DNA of 64,000 bases. Source: Candidatus Endobugula sertula (GTDB lineage: Bacteria > Pseudomonadota > Gammaproteobacteria > Pseudomonadales > Cellvibrionaceae). The stretch is from NCBI GenBank assembly GCA_001723645.1, contig MDLC01000004.1, forward strand, positions 1 to 64,000. Reading direction: 5' to 3'. The notes beneath the pieces were generated by a model. That model searched no databases, had not been told where the DNA came from, and worked only from the letters and a program-made list of their open reading frames with translations. Positions 1 through 7,887 of this stretch are shown here, in pieces (positions within the stretch are counted from its first letter, which is position 1; each line of letters begins with the position of its first letter). The position numbers and the translations under genes are program-made.

Positions 1-598
1 GAAGGTACAAGTGGTCGTCATGGATATGTCGGATACGTATCGTCGTATTGCTCAACGCTACTTCCCCAATGCGATTATCGTGGCTGATCGATTTCATGTC
101 GTACGACTGATCAATCATCACTTTTTAAAGGTGTGGAAACAGTACGATGATGAGGGTAGAAAAAATCGAGGACTGATCAGTCTTATGCGTCGTCATCAAT
201 GGAAATTAAGTCCAGAACAACAGGCCAATCTGATGAATGACTTAAGCAACTTCCCTGTACTAAAAGCCATTTATGAGGCCAAGCAAACGCTCATGAAATT
301 TATCTTACTTAAAACACTGACAGCTCGACGTACACGTGAACAATTACCGCATTATTTTGAGCTATTAAAGCAACTTAAAAATAGCCCATTACGCACACTC
401 GCCAACACACTCACCTCTTGGATGGAACCGATTGTGGCTATGTGACGGTTTAGTAAAAGTAATGGCATTACGGAGGGGTTTCACAATAAGATGGAAATGA
501 TGTCGAGGCGAGCTTATGGCTTTAGAAACTTTGAGAATTATTGATTAAGAGTCCTCGCTCATTGTGGCTGGGATGGTATTATTAACCGAGTGAGATAA
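1..598 (+). pseudogene. ISL3-family transposase, C-terminal part, broken by two TGA stops
   Basis: The reading frame is open from the window edge (frame of base 2) and encodes the C-terminal part of an ISL3-type DDE transposase. The DMSDTYRRIAQRYFPNA segment is followed by VADRFHVVRLIN, which carries the second catalytic aspartate region. In the same frame, TGA at 443-445 replaces the tryptophan usual before RFSKSNGITEGFHNK, and TGA at 542-544 replaces the arginine usual in NYRLRV. The natural stop is TAA at 596-598. The N-terminal part lies outside the window. Two nonsense changes with no frameshift point to an inactive copy. The family call is from motif recognition. Confidence 0.85.
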
Positions 599-600
599 AT

Positions 601-628
601 GCCCATACCCCCTTTATTGGGTAGAGCC
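601..628 (-). repeat. Probable right terminal repeat of the ISL3-type insertion sequence
   Basis: Read on the minus strand, the sequence just beyond the transposase stop begins GGCTCTACCCAATAAAGG. A GGCTCT-like outer end about 30 bp past the transposase stop is what an ISL3-family terminus would look like. The left terminus and the 8-bp target duplication lie outside the window, so the boundary at 628 is inferred. Bases 629-716 hold no gene that I can see. Confidence 0.4.
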
Positions 629-716
629 GAGCCCCATAAAATCCCTTTTGAAAACAAGACTATAGATAATATTGAGGGCTGCTATGAAAGCAAAATATCA
701 CCTAAATCTATACAAA

Positions 717-732
717 TGGTAGCGGGGGCTGG
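717..732. repeat. Left attachment core (attL)
   Basis: TGGTAGCGGGGGCTGG, identical to 20895-20910. It equals the last 16 bases of the initiator tRNA gene on the minus strand, including the encoded CCA. No tRNA body adjoins this copy, so it is the duplicated end produced by integration; chromosome should lie at lower coordinates. Confidence 0.85.
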
Positions 733-853
733 CTGCCATCTTGACCTGTTATTTAAGAAAACAGGTCTATCTGAGCTAAAACCCGAATACTAACCCATTG
801 ATTTTACAGTTATTATTGGATTAGCACAGTTAGCCATAAGCAGGTGTAACACT
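733..853 (+). other. Left end of the element: alternative integrase tail and hairpin
   Basis: Directly inside attL the frame that follows the core stays open to TAA at 791-793. When the ends are joined as in a circle, this frame is continuous with the integrase gene and would give it a different C-terminus of about 19 residues. The tract also holds an 8-bp inverted repeat, GACCTGTT at 743-750 and AACAGGTC at 760-767, with a 9-nt loop. Bases 794-853 precede mobC. An origin of transfer could lie here or in another non-coding gap, but I see no nic consensus I can name. Confidence 0.55.
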
Positions 854-1264
854 ATGGCTGATATACGTAATTCTTTCAATTCTGGTAGTACAAGGCAGTA
901 CTACCCCACCTATCAAATTCGCTTTTCACCCGAAGAGCGAAACAAACTGGAAACATGGGCAAATGGGCGGCCTATCGCTGCTTATATCAAAGATGTGCTG
1001 TTTGTGGAGGAACGCAAGCCCCAACGCTCCACAGGCATGATATTGCAAGATCACAAGCTCTTTGCCAAAGCCCTTGGCGTATTAGGGCAATCGCGCCTTT
1101 CCAGCAATATCAATCAAATGGCAAAAGCGGTGCATACCGGCACATTAATGGTCGATGAAGACACCGAGCAAGCCATTATCAAAGCCATGCAAGCGGTGAT
1201 CTGGCAGCGTGAGATGTTTATCCGCGCAATGGGGCTAAAACCCGACCAAGGGGATAGCCAATGA
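854..1264 (+). CDS. mobC: MobC-like relaxosome accessory protein
   Basis: The 136-residue product has the MobC signature LGQSRLSSNINQMAKAVHTG in its middle third, preceded by an N-terminal region (RFSPEERNKLETWANG) like the ribbon-helix-helix part of plasmid mobilisation proteins. Such proteins bind the origin of transfer and help the relaxase open the DNA. The ATG at 854 follows a weak GCAGGTG ribosome site. The stop overlaps the relaxase start (ATGA at 1261-1264), so the two are translationally coupled. The family call is firm; the DNA target is unknown. Confidence 0.85.
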   Translation: MADIRNSFNSGSTRQYYPTYQIRFSPEERNKLETWANGRPIAAYIKDVLFVEERKPQRSTGMILQDHKLFAKALGVLGQSRLSSNINQMAKAVHTGTLMVDEDTEQAIIKAMQAVIWQREMFIRAMGLKPDQGDSQ

Positions 1265-2568
1265 TCCTTAAAGGTAATCAGCGTGGCGGTGGCAGACAAA
1301 TGGCACTACACCTGCTGAATACCCAGCAAAACGACCACGTAGAGGTACACCAAGTACGCGGTTTTATCGCAGATGACGTCTTAGGCGCATTAAATGAAAC
1401 CTACGCGCTTTCCAAAGGGACAAAGTGCAAACAGTATATGTACTCCCTTAGCCTGAACCCACCGGAAGAGGCTAAGACTGACTACCAGCTATTTGACCAA
1501 ACCATTGACCGCGCCGAAAAAACCTTGGGGCTGGAAAATCAGCCAAGGATTATTGTCTTCCACGAAAAAGAAGGCCGCCGTCATGCCCACTGTGTTTGGT
1601 CGCGGATTAATATTGAAGAAATGAAAGCCATTAATATGAGCTATGATCACGATAAACTGCATACCCTATCGAAAAAGCTATTTATCGAACACGACTGGAA
1701 GCTACCGCCGGGCTTTATTGATAAAAACCAAAAATCCCCCCTTAACTTTAGCCGTGAAGAATGGCAACAGGCACTACGCACCGGGCAAAAAGCCGCTGAT
1801 ATAAAAGCCCACCTGCAAGAATGCTGGGCGGCCTCAGATAGTAAACCTGCCTTTGAGCAAGCCCTGCGTGAAAAAGGCTATTTTCTGGCGCGAGGTGATA
1901 GACGCGGCTATGTCGCTGTAGACAGCTACGGCGAAGTTTACTCTCTGCCTCACAAACTGGAAAAAACCGCCAAAGACCTCACTGCACGCCTTGGCAACCC
2001 TAAACACCTAGCCACTGTGGCTGAACAAAAAGCCGAAATTGCCAAACGCTTTACCCCGAAAATTACCGAATACCAAACAGAATTACAAAATAAACACCAA
2101 GAGCAGAAAAATGCTCTACTCCAAGAAAAACAAACGCTAGTAAACCAACAACGCCAAGCCCGGCAAGAACAAGCTGAACACCACAAACAACGCCAACAGC
2201 AAGAGGGACAACAACGCGCCGAAAGACTACGCAAAGGTTTTAAAGGACTATGGGATAGACTCACCGGAAAACACAGCCGTACATGCCGCCAGAACGAACA
2301 CGAAACCCAGCAATGCCAACTGCGAGATCAGCAAGAAAAGCAAAAATTGATTACCGAACAATTACAGAAACGGCAAAAACTACAGACCACCATTAAACAA
2401 ACCCAAGAGCAGCATAATGATGAACGGCTAGAATTTTATCAGACAGTAGAAAAACACCATCAACAACTGGATAAACAAGAAGAACTTTCGCAGTTATTGG
2501 AGGAAGAACGGGATTATCAGCAGAGCATTCAATCTGATATGGAGCAAGATTTTAAGCCAGAAATGTAA
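1261..2568 (+). CDS. MobA/VirD2-type relaxase (MOBP-like)
   Basis: This 435-residue protein should nick the transfer origin and lead the single strand into the recipient. The N-terminal 120 residues have the relaxase fold signature: KGNQRGGGRQMALHLLN near the start, the YMYSLSLNPP strand around residues 59-68, and the metal-binding motif HEKEGRRHAHCVWSRIN at residues 101-117 with H101, H108 and H110. Residues from about 180 to 240 hold a second small domain (FEQALREKGYFLARGDRRGYV) seen in mobilisable-element relaxases. The last 180 residues are Gln/Lys/Glu-rich and should form a long coiled coil. It is coupled to mobC by a four-base overlap. There is no helicase or primase domain. Confidence 0.88.
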   Translation: MILKGNQRGGGRQMALHLLNTQQNDHVEVHQVRGFIADDVLGALNETYALSKGTKCKQYMYSLSLNPPEEAKTDYQLFDQTIDRAEKTLGLENQPRIIVFHEKEGRRHAHCVWSRINIEEMKAINMSYDHDKLHTLSKKLFIEHDWKLPPGFIDKNQKSPLNFSREEWQQALRTGQKAADIKAHLQECWAASDSKPAFEQALREKGYFLARGDRRGYVAVDSYGEVYSLPHKLEKTAKDLTARLGNPKHLATVAEQKAEIAKRFTPKITEYQTELQNKHQEQKNALLQEKQTLVNQQRQARQEQAEHHKQRQQQEGQQRAERLRKGFKGLWDRLTGKHSRTCRQNEHETQQCQLRDQQEKQKLITEQLQKRQKLQTTIKQTQEQHNDERLEFYQTVEKHHQQLDKQEELSQLLEEERDYQQSIQSDMEQDFKPEM

Positions 2569-2626
2569 CAGGCGAAGCTAACCAACTCACTGGTAATATA
2601 AGCGGTATACCCTTTAATATCGACAT

Positions 2627-3283
2627 TTAAGCGCTATATTCTTCTTCACCCTGTTCAGGTAAATATCCAGCCATAGCAGCTAATAGATTTTCAGTACATT
2701 GGTTTGTAGGGCTATCATCAAATGTCATAGTTGGGCTTTCTAATTTTGCCCCTAATTCAGAAATAGCTTCGCGTATTCTCAAATGGGTCTCAAAGTTTCT
2801 AGCCAAGCGGCTTACATCATCGACTAAGACAATATAATTCTCTGCTTTGTTGGTCTCCAAGAATGCCAGCATTTTTTGTAACGATGGTCTATCCATACTG
2901 ATACCAGAAACACCATAGTCATAAAAACAGTCTGTAACGGTGTAGCCTTTAGATTTAGCAAAATCCTGACAACGCTGTTTTTGAGAATCTACGGCATTGT
3001 CTTTTTCTTGTAGATGGAGAGCGCTGCGACAATAAATAACGGCTTTTTGAGTTGAGTGATCTAATGGCATTACAGGGCATCCCTCCGTCTTTACTACATA
3101 ATTATCATCTAGCGTTTGCTCGATAGTGCAACGAACAGCACTTAAGATCAAGCCAATATCATCCTCGTTACCGTGAATCATGTTTTGAATAGTCTCTTCG
3201 CTATCGGCTAAATCTTGTAACATAGAGCCATACATTTTCATGTAAGCTTGATACGCCTTTTTAAGTTCTGCTTGAGTTGTCAT
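2627..3283 (-). CDS. Serine-recombinase-like protein lacking the usual catalytic serine
   Basis: The 218-residue protein has about 75 residues of unrecognised, acidic N-terminal sequence, then a resolvase-fold domain: AVIYCRSALHLQEKDNAVDS, FYDYGVSGISMDRPSLQKML and VLVDDVSRLARN. In active serine recombinases the first motif reads YxRxS; here the aligned serine position is alanine (YCRSA), unless the neighbouring serine has taken over. The protein ends shortly after the domain, with no DNA-binding helix-turn-helix or zinc ribbon. Its start lies 23 bases inside the end of the upstream resolvase gene, so the two are coupled. It may be an inactive partner or regulator of the neighbouring recombinase; that is inference. 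Confidence 0.7.
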   Translation of the reverse strand: MTTQAELKKAYQAYMKMYGSMLQDLADSEETIQNMIHGNEDDIGLILSAVRCTIEQTLDDNYVVKTEGCPVMPLDHSTQKAVIYCRSALHLQEKDNAVDSQKQRCQDFAKSKGYTVTDCFYDYGVSGISMDRPSLQKMLAFLETNKAENYIVLVDDVSRLARNFETHLRIREAISELGAKLESPTMTFDDSPTNQCTENLLAAMAGYLPEQGEEEYSA

Positions 3284-3866
3284 TACTAAAAATCCTTTTC
3301 TGATCTGAGGTGTATTGATTTAGGGTACGACTGAGAGTACGCGGGGAAATACCAAACCATTCGGCAATTTCCGCATGTGTAATTCCCCCCTGTGCTTTCA
3401 TGGCAACTACCGTACAAATATCATCATCTGATAATTTACGGGGGCGGCCTAAATGCTTGCCGCGCTGCCTTGCTGCTGCCATTCCTGCTTTGGTACGTTG
3501 GCGAATAAGCTCACGCTCATATTCCGCAAATAGGGCAAGCTGCCCATAGAAAATACGCCCCTCTGGTGTGTCTGTATTGATGCCTTGGGTGATAGAAACA
3601 AAATCAATATTCTTACTGCGAAAATCATCCAGTAGTAACAATAAATGGATAGTAGAACGTCCCAAACGGTCAAATTTCCAGACGACAAAGGTATCATCAG
3701 GCTTAAGATCGGCAAGCACCTCATCTAGCCCTTTGCGTTGAACAATCGCGCCCGATGTTCCATGATCGCCATAGATTTTTTCGCAACCCGCTTCATTCAA
3801 GGCATCAATTTGTAATGCTTCGTCTTGGTCATCGTCAGACACGCGGTAATAACCAATCACTGCCAT
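3261..3866 (-). CDS. Small serine resolvase/invertase (Hin/Pin/TnpR type)
   Basis: The 201-residue protein has the complete resolvase/invertase layout. The catalytic serine lies in GYYRVSDDDQ near residue 10, followed by VVWKFDRLGRS, the GRIFYGQLALFAEYERELI E-helix region and GKHLGRPRKLSDDD. It ends in a helix-turn-helix (HAEIAEWFGISPRTLSRTL). Such enzymes invert or resolve DNA between two short sites. It is read towards lower coordinates and overlaps the start of the serine-recombinase-like gene. A perfect 16-bp inverted repeat lies immediately upstream and is a candidate site of action. The catalytic residues look intact. Confidence 0.88.
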   Translation of the reverse strand: MAVIGYYRVSDDDQDEALQIDALNEAGCEKIYGDHGTSGAIVQRKGLDEVLADLKPDDTFVVWKFDRLGRSTIHLLLLLDDFRSKNIDFVSITQGINTDTPEGRIFYGQLALFAEYERELIRQRTKAGMAAARQRGKHLGRPRKLSDDDICTVVAMKAQGGITHAEIAEWFGISPRTLSRTLNQYTSDQKRIFSNDNSSRT

Positions 3867-3904
3867 ATAAAATAATCCTCTAAAAAAGTAACAGCCCTAT
3901 GATA

Positions 3905-4049
3905 GACAAAAGGCTTCCCTTTTGTCGTACTGTCATATGGCCTCCAAATCAACCAAAAAATACGAATTAATGACAAAAATTAGCTTAAAAACGCCGTTCT
4001 CATAGAACAAAACAATCTTATGTAATTATGTCTAAAGGGAAGCCTTTTG
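3905..4049. repeat. 16-bp inverted repeat pair beside the resolvase gene
   Basis: CAAAAGGCTTCCCTTT at 3907-3922 is repeated in exact inverted orientation as AAAGGGAAGCCTTTTG at 4034-4049, with 111 bp between. Each arm is itself a hairpin: GACAAAAGG/CCTTTTGTC with a CTTC loop at 3905-3926, and AAAGG/CCTTT with a GAAG loop at 4034-4047. The segment lies between the divergent resolvase and secreted-protein genes and should hold their promoters. It could be an invertible promoter segment or a pair of recombinase-binding sites. Confidence 0.6.
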
Positions 4050-4205
4050 GCTTACCATAAGTTATTGATTTTAATAGATTTATTGGTGTTTTTATCTGGT
4101 CTTGCAGAGAGTATAAAAACCCATAAATGTATAAAAACTAGACAAAACCTCTCAAAACCTATACAAAAGAGGGGTAATTGGACGTTATTTTGTAAGGCAA
4201 GGGAA

Positions 4206-4730
4206 ATGCTGAGAGCGTTAAAAGATTTTCAGGAAAGTGCCACGGGGTATGTTATATCCACTGTTGCTGCTGCCACAACCATAGCCAGCCTAACTTTTTC
4301 TGACGCTGCTCAAGCTGAAAACCCTGTCACGGCTCAACCCGTAGCAGCAACACAATCTTTAAATGCTGGCGAACGTGGCCTTGATGCTGTGCAAGGTCGT
4401 CACGACATGGAAGATTATTCTAACGATACCTCAATTCGGGGAATTGGGATTTTTATTAATTTACAAGGCAATGCTTCTTTTACAGAAGGGCAAGCGCTGG
4501 GCGATAAACTTAAAAATGCATTCGCCTCTCGTGGTGTTCCTGTGGAATACAGAATTAACCATTCACGCGGCACAGCAACAGATTTGACCTTTTACGTGAA
4601 AGGCGTTGATTACAAAGTCAATGTTGCCAATATTCAGCGTGATCTTGGTACAATTTTAGCGAAACATAACGGCGCTTGGTTAGTAGAAAATGCTTCTCTG
4701 GATTCTACTATAGCCCCAGAACAAACATAA
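4206..4730 (+). CDS. Secreted protein of unknown function
   Basis: The frame is open from a TTG at 4047, but the likely start is the ATG at 4206, preceded by GGCAAGGG. This gives about 174 residues. The N-terminus has a hydrophobic stretch (YVISTVAAATTIASLTFSDA) ending in AAQA, a plausible signal peptide with cleavage before ENPV. The mature part has a glycine-rich segment (IRGIGIFINLQGN) and a C-terminal region with conserved-looking hydrophobic and charged spacing. I do not recognise a family. It lies just right of the inverted-repeat segment, so its promoter may be inside that segment. Confidence 0.65.
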   Translation: MLRALKDFQESATGYVISTVAAATTIASLTFSDAAQAENPVTAQPVAATQSLNAGERGLDAVQGRHDMEDYSNDTSIRGIGIFINLQGNASFTEGQALGDKLKNAFASRGVPVEYRINHSRGTATDLTFYVKGVDYKVNVANIQRDLGTILAKHNGAWLVENASLDSTIAPEQT

Positions 4731-4739
4731 CAATGTCGT

Positions 4740-5693
4740 TTATCCTATCGTTGGTGTAGGGGTTACAACAATATTAGGCTGCTCTTGATGTAATGTGAGT
4801 GCTTGCTGTGCATCTTGGGTGTTGCTAGATGCCAGATCAAAAGCGCCTTTAACATCTGGCGCACCAACAAATAAATCATCATTGCTCAATGAACCAATGC
4901 CGAACTTATCCGTTTTATCATTGACCTGTTCTACACTCCCTACATCATCACGCGCCTCTACACTATTTTCTACAATTAGCTGTCTAGGTGCATCAAGGCT
5001 TCTTGACACACTCGCGGAAGTTCCTGCACCAATGCTGTCAGCAATGGCTTTTACCTGTTCAGGTGTTTGCGCATTTTTCAGGTCTTGAATTTCCTGCTGT
5101 TTACTAAACTCTTTCTGTGACCAATCATCATACCAAGCTTGCCACGCATCATATTGGGCTTGGGTAATATCACCATTTTCCAGCTTTTCTTGCATTTTTT
5201 CGCGTATGGCCTGATCTTGTTGTTCGCGAGGCAACTCATTAATCATCTCTATTTCTGACTGAGATAAGTAATTGGCAAGCCCCTCATTCCGCTCTTCGTA
5301 AAGGTCAGCTAATTGTCCTTGCAACATAGCAAGTAGGTCAGTGTCATTTTTTCGTGCTTGTTGTTCTTTTTTCTTCTCTGCCAGTCTTCTCTTTTCATTT
5401 TGCTGTGTGCCGATAAATTGATTGCCAGTTTGTACACCGGAAGCAACGGCGATACGCTGTTCGTCTAAATTATCCGATTGAAGCCCCGCGGTAGCATTAC
5501 GAATTTCTGCTTCACTAGCACCACTTGAGACAGTTGTTTTATTTCCGTCCGCTTCAACAATCGTGTCATTGGCGGCATTCAACAGCGCTGTACCCACGCT
5601 TCCAGTAAAAGTAGGTTGAAGTGATAAATCATCGCTTGGCGGAAAATTCGCCGCAATAAGCTGCGCTAACTCTTGTTGTGATAATTGCCCCAT
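4740..5693 (-). CDS. Uncharacterised acidic coiled-coil protein
   Basis: The 317-residue product is strongly hydrophilic, with no signal peptide or membrane segment. The middle (about residues 95-205) is rich in Glu, Lys and Gln and should be helical, including EKRRLAEKKKEQQARKN. An Asp/Ser/Thr-rich tail follows and ends in Pro-Thr repeats (VVTPTPTIG). I recognise no family. It is convergent with the secreted-protein gene, with a 9-bp gap, and divergent from the five-repeat gene. Codon use looks like the rest of the element. A structural or regulatory role in the element is possible, but nothing in the sequence fixes it. Confidence 0.65.
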   Translation of the reverse strand: MGQLSQQELAQLIAANFPPSDDLSLQPTFTGSVGTALLNAANDTIVEADGNKTTVSSGASEAEIRNATAGLQSDNLDEQRIAVASGVQTGNQFIGTQQNEKRRLAEKKKEQQARKNDTDLLAMLQGQLADLYEERNEGLANYLSQSEIEMINELPREQQDQAIREKMQEKLENGDITQAQYDAWQAWYDDWSQKEFSKQQEIQDLKNAQTPEQVKAIADSIGAGTSASVSRSLDAPRQLIVENSVEARDDVGSVEQVNDKTDKFGIGSLSNDDLFVGAPDVKGAFDLASSNTQDAQQALTLHQEQPNIVVTPTPTIG

Positions 5694-5797
5694 TGTATCC
5701 TCTTACGGCGTAACCTTGTATTTACTTAAAAACGCTTTGCTGAATGGCTTTAGATTAAAAGCAGCCGTATCTTCCTCTAAATGTATTAACAATCCGT

Positions 5798-5817
5798 AAA
5801 GCGCTAACCGCTTTTTT
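5798..5817 (+). terminator. Possible intrinsic terminator or attenuator upstream of the five-repeat gene
   Basis: AAAGCG at 5798-5803 pairs with CGCTTT at 5809-5814 across a CTAAC loop and runs into Ts. It sits about 135 bp upstream of the start at 5953 on the same strand. It could stop read-through into the gene or act in its leader. The stem is short. Confidence 0.3.
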
Positions 5818-5952
5818 ATTCCTTTTTATCTTACAGATGGCCTGTTAATAATTAGTTTATTATGTAAACAACTTTTAAATAAATTGTATACGTATGTGAT
5901 TCACTTTTTAATTCTTTATTTACAATTAACTTTTATATGGCACGATCTAAGT

Positions 5953-7080
5953 ATGAGGGATCGTGAAGCATCAGAATTAGTAACGAAAGAGATTATTGAA
6001 GAACTGAATGAGTTACGCTTGCGTACAGGGATTGGTGCGTCTGCGTTGCTTCGGGGGCAGCGTCGCAATACGCCTTCTGGTCTACGTTCATGCACTATTA
6101 CACGGTGGTTAAATGGCAAGACTAAAACGGCGCGCAAAGATCATATTGATTTCGTTTTAACGCTCTGGCGTTCCAAACTGGACAATGACCATAAGCGTAT
6201 TGAATTAACGCCTGCATATAAAGAAAAATTAACATCTTGTCGTGATCGTAGCGGTGTTGGCTCAACAAAGCTATTTAAGCAGTTAAAACAACCACCCAAG
6301 GGACTCACAGCCGCCATGATTGAACGATGGTTGGCGGACGATGTGCTGACCGTGCGAGAAGATCACCTAAAGTGTGTACTTAATGAGTGGGAAAAATTAG
6401 CCTTATCACCTACGCATCATCAAATTACTGCCTCATTGAAGGAAGAACTCAACGACTATAAAGTACGCTGCTACCTCGGCACACAGAGCTTGTTTAATCT
6501 ATGTGAGGATATACCAGAAGGCTTAACGTTTCATATGGTATCGGGCTGGTTAGATGGCAGTATTCAATCAGCGCATATAGATCATATCGCGTTTATTAGA
6601 GAGGCTTGGAAAGGTATTTGTAAAAAGAGGCAAGAGCAATTTTTATCATTAGACGATAAGCCCACATTTTTTAAGACTATCGAAAAATATCGTCGCTTGA
6701 TGTTTTTGCCCGGTAAAATATTTTTACAGGCCAATCATATACCTGATGGCCTAAGCCCTCACACGATTAATCACTGGTTCAAAAAACCTGCTGGTGCTAT
6801 CAGACAAGATTATGTGGATTGGGTTATTGAACGATGCAAGGCATTGGAGCAAGACGACACCAGAGTGATTATATTGACTGATGACATGATCCAAGCGCTT
6901 GATATTGAGCGTGCCCGCAGCGGCTCAGGGGCAAGCAAGCTATTTAATCAGATTGATAATATACCGGATGGTATAAAAATGCCGACCATTTCACGCTGGA
7001 TCAACGGCTACGCAAAAACCATTCGTAAAGACCATTATGATTTTATCTTAGCGGCTTGGAAAACTTTACCGGATAAATAG
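5953..7080 (+). CDS. Five-repeat protein built from tandem HTH-like modules
   Basis: From the ATG at 5953 the product has 375 residues. A TTG at 5884 would add 23 hydrophobic residues and seems less likely. The whole protein is five imperfect repeats of 73-76 residues. Each repeat has a helix with a (S/T)GxGxxxLF-like motif, a loop PxGL, a WL-containing helix and a DH-containing helix. The helix tryptophans are W52, W126, W199, W275 and W349, followed 11 residues later by D63, D137, D210, D286 and D360. The motifs TITRWLNGKTK and TISRWINGYAK resemble the recognition helix of Cro/C1-type regulators, so the protein may be a chain of DNA-binding modules. I know no named family with this design. 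It converges on the J-domain gene. Confidence 0.8.
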   Translation: MRDREASELVTKEIIEELNELRLRTGIGASALLRGQRRNTPSGLRSCTITRWLNGKTKTARKDHIDFVLTLWRSKLDNDHKRIELTPAYKEKLTSCRDRSGVGSTKLFKQLKQPPKGLTAAMIERWLADDVLTVREDHLKCVLNEWEKLALSPTHHQITASLKEELNDYKVRCYLGTQSLFNLCEDIPEGLTFHMVSGWLDGSIQSAHIDHIAFIREAWKGICKKRQEQFLSLDDKPTFFKTIEKYRRLMFLPGKIFLQANHIPDGLSPHTINHWFKKPAGAIRQDYVDWVIERCKALEQDDTRVIILTDDMIQALDIERARSGSGASKLFNQIDNIPDGIKMPTISRWINGYAKTIRKDHYDFILAAWKTLPDK

Positions 7081-7126
7081 AATATCGCCTCAACCTCTGC
7101 GTTGGGCGATATTCCATAGATAAAAT

Positions 7127-7639
7127 TTATGAGTTAGACTTTTTAAGATACCTGTTTTTAACAGTAACGGGCTTACTGCTACCATATTTATCACGAATTT
7201 CATCCATTGAATACGCTCCACGGCTGGCACTGCGCCAATCACTAGGGCGAAAATACCAGCATTTCTTTTTAGAGGCATATTTAAACCCTGCGACTTTTAA
7301 TACCTCTCTATGAGTACGTGTATCACCAGACACCCAAACCCAAGCACCACAGATTTCTATATTCAGTCCGGCTAAATGAATAATAGCGTTTAGCGCAGTA
7401 TTAACAGCCTCAGAATAGTTTTCATTATTGGTCTCTGTTCCTTGCTCATTGGCAGAAACATTACCTGTATAATCTTTTAATACATCATAGGCCGCATTAA
7501 TAATCTTCATCATCTCTGCCCCTGCTGGGTTGCGGTCTGGATGGTATTCCATTGCTGCCTTTCTATAAGCAGCCTTGGCTATTTTAGGTGTAATCTCTCC
7601 AACTAACTGTAAAATCTTTGCTGCGTCTTGAATATTCAT
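7127..7639 (-). CDS. J-domain (DnaJ-like) protein
   Basis: The start chosen is the ATG at 7639, which has a good ribosome site (AGAGGAAC) and gives 170 residues; the longer open frame upstream runs into the hairpin tract and is not needed. Residues 1-60 form a J domain with the HPD motif in YHPDRNPAG, which stimulates Hsp70 ATPase. The C-terminal part has ICGAWVWVSGDTRTHREVL and KKKCWYFRPSDW, a small domain often seen in J proteins of plasmids and integrative elements. It is co-directional with the OLD gene but separated by about 250 bp of structured DNA. Its partner in the cell would be host DnaK. Confidence 0.85.
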   Translation of the reverse strand: MNIQDAAKILQLVGEITPKIAKAAYRKAAMEYHPDRNPAGAEMMKIINAAYDVLKDYTGNVSANEQGTETNNENYSEAVNTALNAIIHLAGLNIEICGAWVWVSGDTRTHREVLKVAGFKYASKKKCWYFRPSDWRSASRGAYSMDEIRDKYGSSKPVTVKNRYLKKSNS

Positions 7640-7670
7640 TTGCTGTTCCTCTTTTAAAAAAATTGATATT

Positions 7671-7880
7671 CCCCCGGAGGGCTGAAAGCCCGAATGGGAG
7701 CGAGGAACGAGCGACACGCATGTTCTTGTGTAAGACCAGAAAAAGTTATACCTCGGCGCGGGTAACACGGATAGAGGTATCAGTTTTTCTGGTCGTCACA
7801 AGGTTATGTGGCAAAATGAGGCGAAGCCTCCGGGGGATAAATAGAAATGGGGTAAAGTGCCAGCCAAAGAAATGGCTGGC
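7671..7880. other. Hairpin-rich non-coding tract between OLD and J-domain genes
   Basis: The gap holds several perfect inverted repeats. CCCCCGGAGG at 7671-7680 pairs with CCTCCGGGGG at 7827-7836. GGGCT-GAA-AGCCC is at 7679-7691. A long stem has GACCAGAAAAA at 7734-7744 and ATACCTC at 7748-7754, pairing with GAGGTAT at 7774-7780 and TTTTTCTGGTC at 7784-7794. GAGGC-GAA-GCCTC is at 7818-7830, and GCCAGCCA/TGGCTGGC is at 7859-7880. The last may terminate the upstream minus-strand genes. The tract could be an origin of transfer, a structured RNA or a regulatory leader; no known family is recognised. Confidence 0.6.
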
Positions 7881-7887
7881 GGCCTTA

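Noticed and set aside
443-544. TGA codons read as amino acids (recoding) in the ISL3 frame
   Set aside because: One TGA replaces tryptophan and the other arginine, and no other gene in the window uses internal TGA; nonsense mutation is simpler.
599-793. A 64-codon open frame at the left border
   Set aside because: Its first half crosses the insertion-sequence end and chromosomal flank and its second half is the left-end tail that continues the integrase frame; it is not a separate gene.
4111-4138. Two GTATAAAAAC repeats as plasmid-type iterons
   Set aside because: Only two copies in an AT-rich leader and no replication initiator gene; too weak.
4047-4205. TTG start extending the secreted protein
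   Set aside because: It would bury the signal peptide behind 50 basic residues and starts inside the inverted-repeat arm; ATG 4206 is better.
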